From the NCBI GenBank assembly GCA_002633005.1, contig NMRA01000609.1:179550-243549 (forward strand): a stretch of 64,000 nucleotides of DNA. Direction: 5' to 3'. Shown in pieces: positions 33,161 to 46,262 of this stretch. The notes beneath the pieces were generated by a model. The model had not been told where the DNA came from. It did no database searches and saw only the letters and a program-made list of their open reading frames with translations. Within the stretch, counting starts at the first letter, position 1; every line of letters starts with the position of its first letter. The translations under genes were made by a program, and so were the position numbers. This stretch comes from Phoronis australis. Its lineage: Eukaryota > Phoronida > Phoronidae.

Positions 33161-36100
33161 TTATCTCTGTTTTGATCGGGTCGACCTTTTGGGTCTCGTC
33201 TGTGGCTGTGGATCAGAGTCGACGGTGAGAATGTCCGCTGGCATTGCATCTGGGCAGTTGCGGTTCTAGAAGAAGTACAAATCGTCCAAAAATGTGTACC
33301 CATGCACAATTTCTCACTTTGCGATGTTCTAAATGTTCGACGTGCAAGGAAATGGGAACTGAGCTAACGTGTGGTTAAAATGAATTCAACAAAGTCCAAT
33401 GACTAATTAACCATTAACAAAGAATGCACAAAATTTTCTTCAGTGAAGAAAGTGTTTAAGAAAACACACATCGGGTTTACGGCCAAAGATTATTATTGGC
33501 TGAGAAAGACCGCTTTGACTAGAGCCATAAAACATGAAAAACACCCCTAGAGGGCGCCATGCTCATTGTTCATTCTAATGCCATCACTTCAACGTGTTCA
33601 TGTGGTAACGTCTACACTAATTTAGCATGTCACGTGAGATGTTATACATTTTTCTTTACTCGTTTGATTTATCTCAGAATTGTGTTAACGCATATACGAA
33701 ACCTTTCGAACACTAGATCAATCATTTAACCCATATTTCTTCCTCACAAATGAGAAGAGTTGAATACGGGATGAGGCTATTTCACATTCATCATACTTAC
33801 AGGGGTTTTCACTTTCCATGTTCGTGGTTTTGGTGTACTGAAAAGACAACAACAACAAAGACTTAAAAAGTAGCCGTAATATTACAATAATTGCCATGTG
33901 ATGGACACCCCTTGAAGAAACATCTGAGGAGAAAGATGAAACTGGAATTGTTGTTAATTATTCATTTCAAACAAAAAAGTGACGCACTACTGCCCAAGGT
34001 TTCAAAAGTAATTCTTAAGCACAGGCCCCAACATGAAGTGACTCAACTATTGAGTGGACTGAATTCACACTCTCTATTTCAAGGACTTCAAAGACAATAA
34101 TTTATCTCTTAAGTTGCATAAAATTACAACATTGTTGACAAAAACCTTGAATCATATACAGATAGAGCGAACATAATTTCAAACCCGTACAAAACCATTT
34201 CTTAGGTACACCCCCATGTCTCAAAGAGCAAGTCTTAAAATACCAGATTTCCTATCCCCACTGTTGGCTGTCAGCCCCCTTACTCCACAATACATTTCGT
34301 GCACAGAAAATGTCTATGATACTATGAACAATCGCTCACTAAGAGTACTCACGGTTTGTCCGGAGAGAACATGCAAATGAGATCAGCAGACAAACCCTTG
34401 TTTCCACTACTTCGAGATGGTTCTGGAAGAGAATTCGCCAAGTTATGTGAACAATGCTTAACAAAATGGCATGAAATTGGCTGGAGCAATTCCCTGCTGC
34501 CTTGCTCAGGTCATTAATGCTCAACTCGTCAGCTTGCATAAAGTAGCCAGTCTGCATGAAGTCATCAGTCTGCATTAAGCCGTCACACTTCCTTTGGTTC
34601 CTATTACAGGCCCATATTTTGGCATAAATCATTATTAGGATAACTGATAGCCTTCGTCACTGTCCTGAAGGTGGCGCCATGCAAGATAGCATGTATCATT
34701 AAAAACCAATGGTGTCAAAAAAAAAACACACTGATTGGAAGTACTGGTTAATATTGAAGACAGAAACACGTGGAGTACAAGCCATTGCAGTCCTCTAAGC
34801 GAATGTCCCTTAAAAGTTAATCACTGCATATTGTTACTAGTTAATAAATTCAAAAGAAAAGCGAAATAAGTAAGAATATCTCCTATTCTATACTACACTT
34901 AATTCTAACTTTGCCCTTTAACAGCGGCAGGACGATGAGAAATTATACCAACTGTCGAAGATACGAAACTTATAGAAAAGTTATTTCTGCACACCGTGGG
35001 ACTGGGGGCAATTGGAACTGGAAGTGAGAGCAAAATTTCAGGACAAGAAACTGGCCTGTGAGTATTGAAATCGGAAGGATGGCTCTAGGGCATGTCAAGT
35101 GACTTACCGCTTGACCCAAAGACCCTTATCGGCATGGCAGTGGGGATGGGTGACGGGGCCACCATGCTGTGCTCTCCACCATCCATGAAGGTTATGTCGT
35201 TTACACTACCTGCAACCAAAGTAGAATGTTGTAAACAGCGCCACCTGAAGTTCTGAGAGTACAGCAAAAGGATCTCAATGTAAACTATATGGTGGGCTAA
35301 TGACACAGAGTAAGGCAAGCTTTTGTACACGTCAAAGTGTAGTCATTTGATATTGATGGAGACGCTGACAACATTAATGACGATGACTCATAATTGCAAA
35401 TTGATTATTAGTTGCTTTAAAAGTTGTACCCTTGATAAACGTGCGAGTTCATTCACAATGAGTGTTACTGGTTAATATGCAGTACAGGGGCAACTGACTG
35501 GGTCATGAACAAGTAGAAATTTTGGCTTCCTAGTCAAACGCCAGCCAAGAATTCTCATGAAGTACTTACGGTCAGGAGTACTTATAGCTCGTGCATTAGC
35601 ATTCTTCTTTACAGGAGTCTGTGAAAAGGAAAGAATGTGAGTCACGATTTCACAAAATATTCAAAAATTCAGTTTCCATACCATTTCCTTGTAATGTGCT
35701 TAAATGTGAACTCAAGAAAAAGCATACAAATCAAAAATCTACAAATCTGGACATAAAAATTCTCTTGCCATAAAAGCAATGAGAGGGTAATCTACGACTG
35801 AATTGAAGTGGTCAAATTTTGGAAGGATTGGCTACAACGTAACAACACCAGGGGGCAGTGTCTGCAGAAACGCAAAGTTTAACACCATATAGTTCTTGAT
35901 TTTGACACGGCGAGATACCACCCTGTTCACATTTAAAAATAGACTGAAGGACAGAAAATGAGGAAAATACAAATAATTTATGCCATTTCTAATAATACAC
36001 ATCCAGATGACATCCAATGCTCCGAGAAGTGTCCTTTCCAATGAGATATAATATTGCCAATGGTTCTCAGTCCTGAGCAACGCACTTTTGACATTATTCA

Positions 36101-38087
36101 GTAACTTATCTTTGCCTTAGGGTGCGGGTTTTTCAGATTGAAAATACAGATTGTCAAGATCTTTAATGGATTTTAAATTTCCCCATTAAAATTCGCGAAA
36201 ATTTGCTTAAATACATAATGCTTGACGTTCCTGAAAATCTAAGGAAATATCCTGACCTATGTTGAAAAATAAAATATTATATATGGCACTGCACAAGATA
36301 TCGAGTAAAGTTTTGAACCAAAGATCATATAACATCCTAATAAACAAATACCAGTATGCACTTACTAGAAACATTTTATCTGCTAACTGATAACATGAGA
36401 ACCAATGACGGGTCCTGCTACCTGTTTAAGGAGCTATCTTTATACAGTGAACGCCAGTGGGTAACAGGGGGCTGCTACCTGGTTAATAAGTTATCTCTAT
36501 ACTATATAGAACACTGGGTAATAGGGGGCGCTTTTGATTTAAGGCATCTATAAGCCAATGGCGGGTCCTACTACCTGGTTAAGGATTTATCTCTATACAG
36601 TGTATGACAGTGGGTAACAGGGGGGTGCTTTTGATTTAAAGCATCAATAAACCCACCTTCTGTCATACTGTCATAGAAACCTTTGATTTGGACCATCTAC
36701 ATGGACCATGTATGCTAAATAACTGGCATAGGCCTGTTCCTTATGCAAATCAGAAATGATTTCTGGCCTTGAATAGTAATCCTGACACGTCGTTATTGTC
36801 CCGGGTCACCAAATGACATGTCGTTATTGTTTGAGACCAAACCCAGGTCACCAAGTGGCACGTCATTATAGTTTGAGACCATTCCCAGGTCACCAAATGA
36901 CACGTCATTATTGTTTGAGACCATTCCCAGGTCACCAAATGACACGGCGTTATTGTTTGAGACAATCCCCAGGCCACCAAATGACATATCATGGGAGACT
37001 GTCTGTTCTTCTCAAGCCCAGAGGCCTACTCCAGTCCATGTAACGAACAAGTTGAGACAAATTTTATGACCGTAAATGGCCTAAATCAAAACTTATCTTG
37101 GTTGAAAGGTGGATTCAATGCATAAAGCAAAGAGAAGTTCCGCTCTTTCCTGGTAGAGGGCAGGGAAGTCACCACGTGATCAATCGCCACATGTAAAGAA
37201 AAGATTTCCCACCAGCACATGACAAAAGGGTATTGTTATAAATAAACCCTACATATTAAACAATACTGCACGTAATATCAACCAACCACAAATGCTTCTT
37301 TATTTAACGCTGTCTCAGTTTTCTCATTTTCCAGTTTTGACACATCTTCAGTCGACTCTGAAGAGGCTGGTTTCTTTAATTCCTGAGCGTGTCCCATTGC
37401 TTTACGTGCAGAATTTATGACATTCATCGCAGACACGGAGACAGTCCTGAAACGATAAGAAACAAAAAATGAAACATGCATACAAACTACTGAAAATATA
37501 CGTAATAACATATAATCAAAAATAAATTAAATCTGTTCAACTATGGTACTTACCAACAATCCCTAAGCCCTCAAGGGCATTCCACGCCTTCTCGCAGAAT
37601 GGTGGAACGATTAAAATTGCGGGACAGGACATTCCTACTGTGCTCTGGCGACGTTTGATCGATACTAGCGCTCTAAGCAGCAGACAAGGCAAAGTTGAAC
37701 AGATTTAATTTCTCTTTGATTATGAACTTTCCTGGTTCAACAAAGACTTACATTGCAAGGTATTTAAAATTTTCAAAAAACATTTTTATTGTATTAAGAG
37801 TTTACATTATTTGACAAGGTCATCACACAAACTTTTCCAAATTCCAAATGTCAATGCTTCATCCGAATAAATGTAGGACCAGTCAACGCTCAAATAAATG
37901 AAGAATGGCACTGGCTGAGCCCAGTAAGCACACAAATTTGTAATTTTCGAAAAAAGATGTACCTGAGAGGACTTGCAGCCGGCTGATGTAGCATCATAAT
38001 TGGTGTCTTGGCCTTCGCAGCGAGTCCCCCATTTTCTGATTTTCTTGTTCTGGCAGGTGTCTTCACTCCCCCTGTGGCTGCATTAGC
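33161..38087 (-). CDS. NCAPD3: NCAPD3 exons, disordered C-terminal tail
   Basis: Exons 37963-38087, 37287-37446, 35570-35618, 35108-35209, 34353-34422, 33801-33837 and 33161-33265. The tail is rich in Thr-Pro sites (KTPAR, KTPIM, TPVKK, STPDR, PTPKPR), which suit cyclin-dependent kinase control. AISTPDRSVNDITF aligns with human AISTPEKSISDVTF. Exon 34353-34422 ([14 protein letters not shown]) was recovered from phase and similarity to human NDILCLSLPDKP. The protein ends in a basic [12 protein letters not shown] and TAA. Confidence 0.87.
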
Positions 38088-41000
38088 CTATTGGACAATA
38101 CAATGTCAGTTATTATTATACACTACCACCAATACTTCTGATTGGCTGAAACACAGTATGACTGCTTCCTTAAAAGGTCAATGTTGTTTTTATGGGATTA
38201 TTACTCGATGGAGTTTTTGATCAGAGCTGTAAAACTGAAACGTATGTTTGTGTTTGTGATGTCATTACAAATCGCCAATTGTTGTCGTCTACCAAACACT
38301 CGCTGAAATCGAGGCCCATTACTTTACCAGGTACATATTGGGAGACGGAATTAGCTTAGGCAGCAGAGCAATTGGCTGTGACGCCAGAATTCCGGATCCG
38401 ATTCCACGCTGAGCCGATAATGCCACTTCAAGAAGTGATATTGTTCAGTTATCCATGTAATATCACTTTTCAAACCGCCCAGAAATGATCTGACCAATAG
38501 CAGGCTGCAGAAACCATAAACTCCTCATCATACACCCAAAATTAGTGAGCACAAAAATGGCAAATCAGGAAAAATATATCAATCTAAGGATCAAGAAATA
38601 TAAGCCAAGAAGCACAGATGGTCGTTTAGTAAAACAAATATAGACTGGTCTCTCTTGCACGTCAGATTATGTGGACCTCGTAAAAGCGATGATGGCAAAA
38701 TTGCTCTACCTAGGTCCATATTACTTGATATTTGGTAATTAAAAAGGAGAAATGGAGAATTATTGATGATTTAAACCCAATACAAAATTGCACCATGATA
38801 AAACTAAAAGTAACTGCACAAGGAAGACAATATTTCTACAGAAAAATGTAATTTCAAACCACGGTAAAACTGTACAAAGAGAAACTAATTTCGTGCCATC
38901 GTAAAATTAAACAGTACAGAAAAACACGTTATTTTCACACCACGAAAAACCGAAAAAGTTCAGGGAAAACGCCCTTTTGTACCGTGATAAAATTAACGCC
39001 GTATAGGACAATACTGTAACTAATCCATATCACGGTGGAGCTGAAATTGTGTCAGAAGAATTAGTTTTGTACTGAAGACTCACAGTAAGTGACTTCCTAG
39101 CAGATGTTGTGTCAGTCGACGACTCTTCAGAAGACGCTTGCTGCTCCTGCTCAAACTTTTTTAAATCAAATTCTATTTCCTTGGCTAACTGGGGATCTGC
39201 CAGCAGAATGTCTACAAAGTGAGAACCAGTGAGTGTGTGAATCTGACAAACCACAGGAAATATTGTAAAGAAGTAAACTTAAAATACACAGAAAAACACC
39301 CACTTGTTGGGGTTAAATGAGAAAACTGACCAATTGTCAATGCCGGAATTGATTAAAAGGCCGTTTAAACACACGATGAATCACAAGAATCATGCTAAAA
39401 TAGCTCCAGTAGGTCTCAAAACAAGTTCACAATATTTCTTGTCGAAAACCGGTGACATTACTTTCAAAATAAAAATTTTCGGTTAATTTTCAAATAATTT
39501 ATTTTTAGCATTGTTATTCGTCAGATTTCTTTCTAGATTATCACCATTTCTTCGACAAAGTCGGACAAATTTCCATGAAATTTATCAATTTTTTTGAAAA
39601 CCACTGCAACAAGTTTCAGAATAATATCTTGCCATGTCTAGTTATCCTAAGTTTAAGAATAAGTTCACAATCTGTTCAGAATATAAGGTTTGAATTGCCG
39701 AAACAAACGCTGCACTACTATTAATCAGCTGACCTTTGACATCGTTCTTGTAGTCACTCATCAGCAGATGGAGATAGGCCATCAAGTTCTTTAACACCGG
39801 TGACCGATGTTTCTCAAGCAGATGTTTCAGGCCGATCACAACAGGGACCACATTCTCAATCACGTTCTTTCTCATCACCTGCCACATGACATCACAAGAT
39901 TAAACGATGCAGATAATTAACATAATTAAGAAAAATTCATTTAAATTAGCAACACCCACCTGCATAATTATGTAACAAGCCAAGATAAATTTTGATCAGA
40001 AGTCGATGTAAGCCAATAGGTTTCAAAACTTCACATTCAAAGTTTTACACATAAATGGACAGTCTAAATAATTGTAAATGTTCCTTGACACGTTGCGATA
40101 AACGACTGGATGAAAATAGCACATTCAGTCTTGGGCATTATTTTCTGAATTCAATCTATTTAAGTCTCAGCTTGAACATAAAGTTAATTTCCATTTAAAT
40201 GTCCTGCAACTCTTTCGTAATTTTCCCAAACTGCATTCACACTCTTCCTGTGACAAGAAGCCCAATAAGACCACCAATACGAGTAAATAAATGATACAAG
40301 AACACAAAAATATTTATAGTCAACTAAATGTCTTTTTGACCATATGCTTATATTTGACAAAATAGTCATATAGTTGACTACCACAGTCCACTACTAGACA
40401 GTGTGACAGATTTTTTCCAAACTATCACCAGTTACCACAACCTATTAGACTCTTCGTTTGCGGAGGTAGAAAAACGCAGTGTGTGACTGACCTAGTTCTT
40501 GAAATGAAGTGGAGATCATTTTATTGCTCCTCAATCAGCTTCTCAATTTCAGTGTCTGCATTGTAACTCACCATGCAATAGGAAAACTTTATTGACAGAC
40601 GAACTTTAATGTAAAGTAATGATTCCATGGCAGCAGTGTACAACTACGGGGCAATTTACCCACAATGCTCCAGAGATGTGGAGCATTGTGGGTAAATACT
40701 AAAAAATCGAAGAGGGCGCTGTAGTACTCCCGGAAGTGATTATTAATTTTGAAAACTACCGCACCTGAGATATCAGTGACTTTTTCGCTTTGTCCATCAC
40801 AGCCATAGCCATGTCCTGCTCCTCGACAATGTCGTCCACGGGCCGTGACCTCATCGACGTCAGTTTTATCTCTGCACTACATAGAACATTGAGACAGTCC
40901 TGCAACACGGCGCTGGAGTCCGCATCAAGAGGAAGTGCACCGCTGACCATAGCATCTAAAACCTGCAACACAATTGGATCTTCATATTACCGATTCACGT

Positions 41001-44000
41001 ATGTTCTGGTAAAATCCCACGGTGTTTAAACAGGAAAAACAATTTTGCTCAAAAATCTTAGCCGGTTGACCTGACACAACTGACGAAGAGAATCAAGAGC
41101 AGCCATTGATATGCTGTAACAAACCAAACCAATTCTTTTCCTGGTCTTGTAGAGGTTTAAGGCTATGCGTTGTTCATTGACTTGAGGAGAAGAATGGATC
41201 ATTACTGACACTCCAGTGGTACAGGAACACATACTTACGTCCTTACAAAGTTTTGAAGAGAGTTGAAACTTGTGCTCATCGGTCATGTTCTCCAACATAA
41301 ACTTGTACACTTCCATTCTTCGGCTGCAAAGATGATCATTGGCACATTATACAACATGACAGGCAGATCTATCACACTGAATTATGCCACTTCACTGTAT
41401 AGTTTGAGTGAATAGATTTGGAATGTTTCAAGTCAAAATTGTAAATATCAAGTGAATGTTTTACTTGAATAGTAGGTTTTAAAAAGCTGATATTTTTTCT
41501 AATTGAATATTACCAAAATTATGAGACACAAATTTCCTGGTAATTTTCAAACTATTTAGTGCTATTTGCAGTAGGATTTCCTAGTGAGTTTGCATAACAA
41601 CATCAGACAAATATCAACAAAAATCGTCAGATTTGTTTGTAAACCACTGAAAGTTAGTTACGAAAAGTCGGTGGAACTATTTTCATAAAATTATCCAACA
41701 GAGGGGGTGGAAACAGTTCATGAAGAAAATGTAATTTAAGATTTAGATATTAAAAAATGAGTTAGATGTTGACCACATTGTAGTAATATTGATAGGGACT
41801 CGCGACTTGACTTTCCTGGATGTTTAAATGAACAAACCCTACCTGGCGTTTGCAGTCCCCTTCAACGAGAACAGAGCCATTTCTCTTTCAGACTGCGAGA
41901 ACTTGTTGTAAACTGAAAATAAAATGGAAATTCATTGACCAGAAGAAATCTGTGCGAACGGACATGGAAACGCAAATAACATTTTGGCTGGATTTAAACA
42001 AGTCGTTGAAAATGTAGATTGAAGAAAATGTTTTGACTTTCTTTAAAACAAGTAGAAGTAAAACATAAGAAAGCCCACTTTCATTTTGTAATGATCAAAA
42101 TCTTCGCACAAAGTCGTGCTTTCACTAACTGAAGCTGCGGAAATTTTAGTAGTAAGTCACTTACTAGAATGCTTGTCATAGCTGTTATGTGGAAAATGTC
42201 GACTTAAGATACTTCAGGTGTCCATAAAACAAAACATAAGCGCACTTGCATTCTGTAATGGTCAAAATTTTTTGCACAAAGTCGTGCTTTCACTAACTGA
42301 AGCTGAGGAAATTTTAGTAGTAAGTCACTTACTAGAATGCTTGTCATAGCTGTTGAAATGGAAAATGCACTCAACAAAGTGGTGAAAGAACATCGTTGGC
42401 TTCCGTTGCAGAAGAATGTGGACCAGGCAAAACTGGGCTGAAATTAAGTGGAAACAATGTGACTCCCAGAGATGACCAAACAGATGGAATAATATTGCAT
42501 TTAAAAGTAATAATTTATTAGTTACTTGCATGCTTCTAGACGTTTACAAAAATCAAAAAGTGGATAATTTTTCATGTCAGGGTGTTATCTGAACAGAATT
42601 TAATATTAATAATCATTTGATAATTGCGACTTATATCGAAGGAGATTATTGAATAATAAGTCTTGTATTCAATAGTTAAAAGTAGACATTCCATCGCCAT
42701 ATTTAAATTGTTAAATGTGTCATCTACAAATCAAATTTCCTCATTTGTAAGGCTAAACATGTAATTTATTAGAACAGAACTTTTTCAATAACAAAAATCA
42801 AACATATTTCACATATTTCTTATAACTGCAAGAATAAATCTGAACTTTGCCCAGCAACAGGACAGAAGTGATCCTCTCCTGATCATATATGACTCAGATC
42901 TGTTTTAACGTGACTTACCCAACTCCTTTATTTCACTGTGTTCATCAATCACTGTCGTTATAAAACGATAGAACAACGAGCCCTTCCACTTTACATAATC
43001 TTCCTAAAATAAAAATTAAAAAAGTTTTCATTCGCAAAAATTAATCCACTGTTACCATGGCTTTCATATGCTGAAATCAGCATCAGAAAGAATGAGAATA
43101 CGAGATTGGTAAATGTGACCACCAAAAGCAACTTGAACCAAATCCAGGAAATATTCCAAGATGTTTACCTGAAGTAGATGAGTGAGAAGTATTAGTGTCT
43201 GTTTCCTTATGAGTGGACACTTATCTTTAAGGCAGCTGGCGATGTTAGGTACATAGGAATCTACCACTGCTGTGTATCTGTAGAAGGGACATTGTACGTT
43301 TATGATTACACAAAATATTTCAGTTAGTAAAAATTGTTTTATTTCGAATACTAACAACTTTGCTCTGTTTAAATGTCTGTGACGTTGAAACACACAAAAT
43401 ATTTTGGACAATGAGGAAATAATTAACATCAAACAACAGACATGATTAATGGTAGATTTTCACTAGGTTAAATTAAACTCTCTCGTATTCCTTTTTGATC
43501 ACAAGATCTACATTCTTTTTGATAGCAAAATCAAAAAAGTAAACAAAAAGGAGTATATCTCACCTGACACACAAGTCACACATTATGATAATCACATTAT
43601 TCCTGATGGCCATGTCAGTTGAAGTTTCCATCTCTCTCGCCAGAGCTGCCACCCATTTCTTGGCTAAGTCCTCGTGTTGCAAACACAGCTTTCCTGAAAT
43701 ATCACCGCAAAGTTTCAGTAAACCTTTCCAAAATTCACACACATAAAAATTAATGATGCGCATTAACTTTGATTATGCTGATGCTAGATTACGAGTCCTC
43801 TACAAAGATACACCTTACTGCGCTATTCCTGTCTTGGAAGCTTACATTGTTTTAAAAACAAGCCGTTTTCGTAACATTGAATTTTTTAAAAAACTGTAAC
43901 AATGTTCAGTATTGATACACAGTTGATCCTATTTGGAGTTAATGCCTGATTGAAAATTTCAAGCTAGAAGATTTTCATGAGCCAAGTCTGCAAATAGTGA

Positions 44001-46204
44001 TAAAGTTGGACAGATTTTCATAATTGATGATCGATAGTGTCCAGCAAGCAGAAATAGATTATAATTAATAATCAGATTTCAAATGAATATATTGAAATCG
44101 TGCATTGTAGAAACGTCACGTAAGACTAGAATAATTGTCGGTAAATCCTGGTGTTAAGACAGTTAACTTTGTTTTTAGCTACTGCAGAATATACACTTAT
44201 GATTGACATATGTACCAATGATAAAAACATATGTGTGTCACAAGCTCGTTCCCAGAAATGAAAAGGAGACCGAGGTTAACAAAGTAAGGTCATATACAAG
44301 TGTAATGAATAAGAATGAAAAAAATGCAGCATGTACAAAATGATAATCACTGGTAATATGGGCAATAAAAAATAGCTACAAGAGATGTTGTAAGACAGTT
44401 CATGAAGAGAATGGAGGAAATTGTAGAAATTATGTATTGTGGCCCCAGAGTTATACAAGAAATCAACACTCGTCAACCAAATATTATTTTTGTGTAGTAG
44501 TTAAAAGCTTTGTTTGCATGCTTGCACAGAATTTCTTCCATGACTGAGAACAGATGGCAAATATTGCTGCAGCAATGTCAACAGTGAAACATCGCAAGAT
44601 TCTTTTTCCACAACTCCATGATTGACAGCACGTGACAAATATTACATTTTATGTCACCAATGAAACAATGCGAAGTTCTTTTCCACAACTACATCTGCAC
44701 TCTACTTATCTCAGTGAGTCGCAGAACAAATACCAATCCCAGCTGCACGCCAGCAACATGACAGAATTTCAGCTAAGCCCATAAAAGGCAATGCTAACGT
44801 TATGAACTGAGCATGAACAAAAACATGAGCAAACATTCTAAAAGTGAAATTCCAATTTTTGTTATTTGCATCACTTTTATAGACACTGATGTGAAAAAAC
44901 CTTTACTTATTTTGTCCATCCAATTTCTGGTTAATTCGGGACAGATTTATCGATTTTGGAAAACCAAGTGCGAGCGCTTGATGTTTGGCCATGATTATTT
45001 TTCAAGTTGAAATCAACTTACCAAGAGTAATGTACGCAAAGGCGCGTATCCTGTTGGATAACTTTGAAGCGGGCACTGGCTGAGACTCTCCATCAACTTA
45101 AAAAGAAAACAAACGCAATTCTGCAATACTTCCAAATTCTGTAATTAGAATCATTGCCAATTCAACAGTTATGGGAAAACGTACATCAATGTTTCCAAAC
45201 ATTTTATACAGGCGGTAAGAAGAAAATGTGACATGGAATGTTTAGGCAATAGTCACTTAGAGGTCCTGGATTTCGAGAACCAGTTTGATGCCTGTTTTCA
45301 GTTGATAAAACTGGTTCTCAAATTGATTATTATAAGAGAAGCACCAATCAAAATCTCTTGACAACCACAATTACAATGTCAGTCAATGCCACAGCATGCC
45401 TTTGATGTTACTCTTCACAGTGCCAACAGAGGGCATACATGTAGTTACAGCCAACAGAAATCAGAGCTGAATTCGAAAGCGTTTTTGCGACAACAGCGCA
45501 ATCCCAGTGCACAACTACATACCATGTGAACGAATGTGTTGGAACCCTTGCAGATACCCTTCAAGTCATGGGAAGAGAAAAATTTCGTCTTCATTCCTCC
45601 AACTGCATTATTCGCTGATACTAGAACATGACTTTACTAAAGGGATGCAGGTATTCAATACTGTTAATGGGAACCTTAGGCACATAATTTTTATCCAATT
45701 TGAACTCTGATAAAGTCTACTAAAACTCACCATTGATAGGGGAAGTAGCGATTAAACTTTGTACAAGGGCAAACAGTCTCTTGGGCACTTTGTTAGGACA
45801 ATGCTGGGCTGCCTCTCCCAGTGTGAACAGGTGGCGTGTTACCCTGTCTTCGTCACCTGAGTCATCTACAAATGCACAACCATGAGATATAATGCAGTTC
45901 AAAAGAACAGTATAGCACAGAGCTTCAGTGCAGACTCTCACATTTCAGGTCCGAGTTTGAATCTTGTGTTGGTAAACACTGATTGAGACGGGACGGTACC
46001 ATGGAATCCACGCCCTTGTCATGACATGAGAGTTATTAAGATTGAGTGTTATAATTTCTTGTTAGCATGCCCTTTGTATGTGGACGAAAATTTGGCATTC
46101 CAATTGCTGTAATAGATATACCACTTGTTTTGGTCGCTTGTCGAGTTCACAAGATATTAATGTCATAACCAATTTTTTTCGTACTTGCAGTTTGTTTAAA
46201 CCAA

Positions 46205-46262
<58 letters not shown>

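Noticed and set aside
36397-36985. Possible CRISPR-like array
   Set aside because: The repeats are adjacent, with no unique spacers of constant length, and the genome is eukaryotic.
36750-37043. Repetitive 64-80-codon frames
   Set aside because: By-products of the 42-bp minisatellite.
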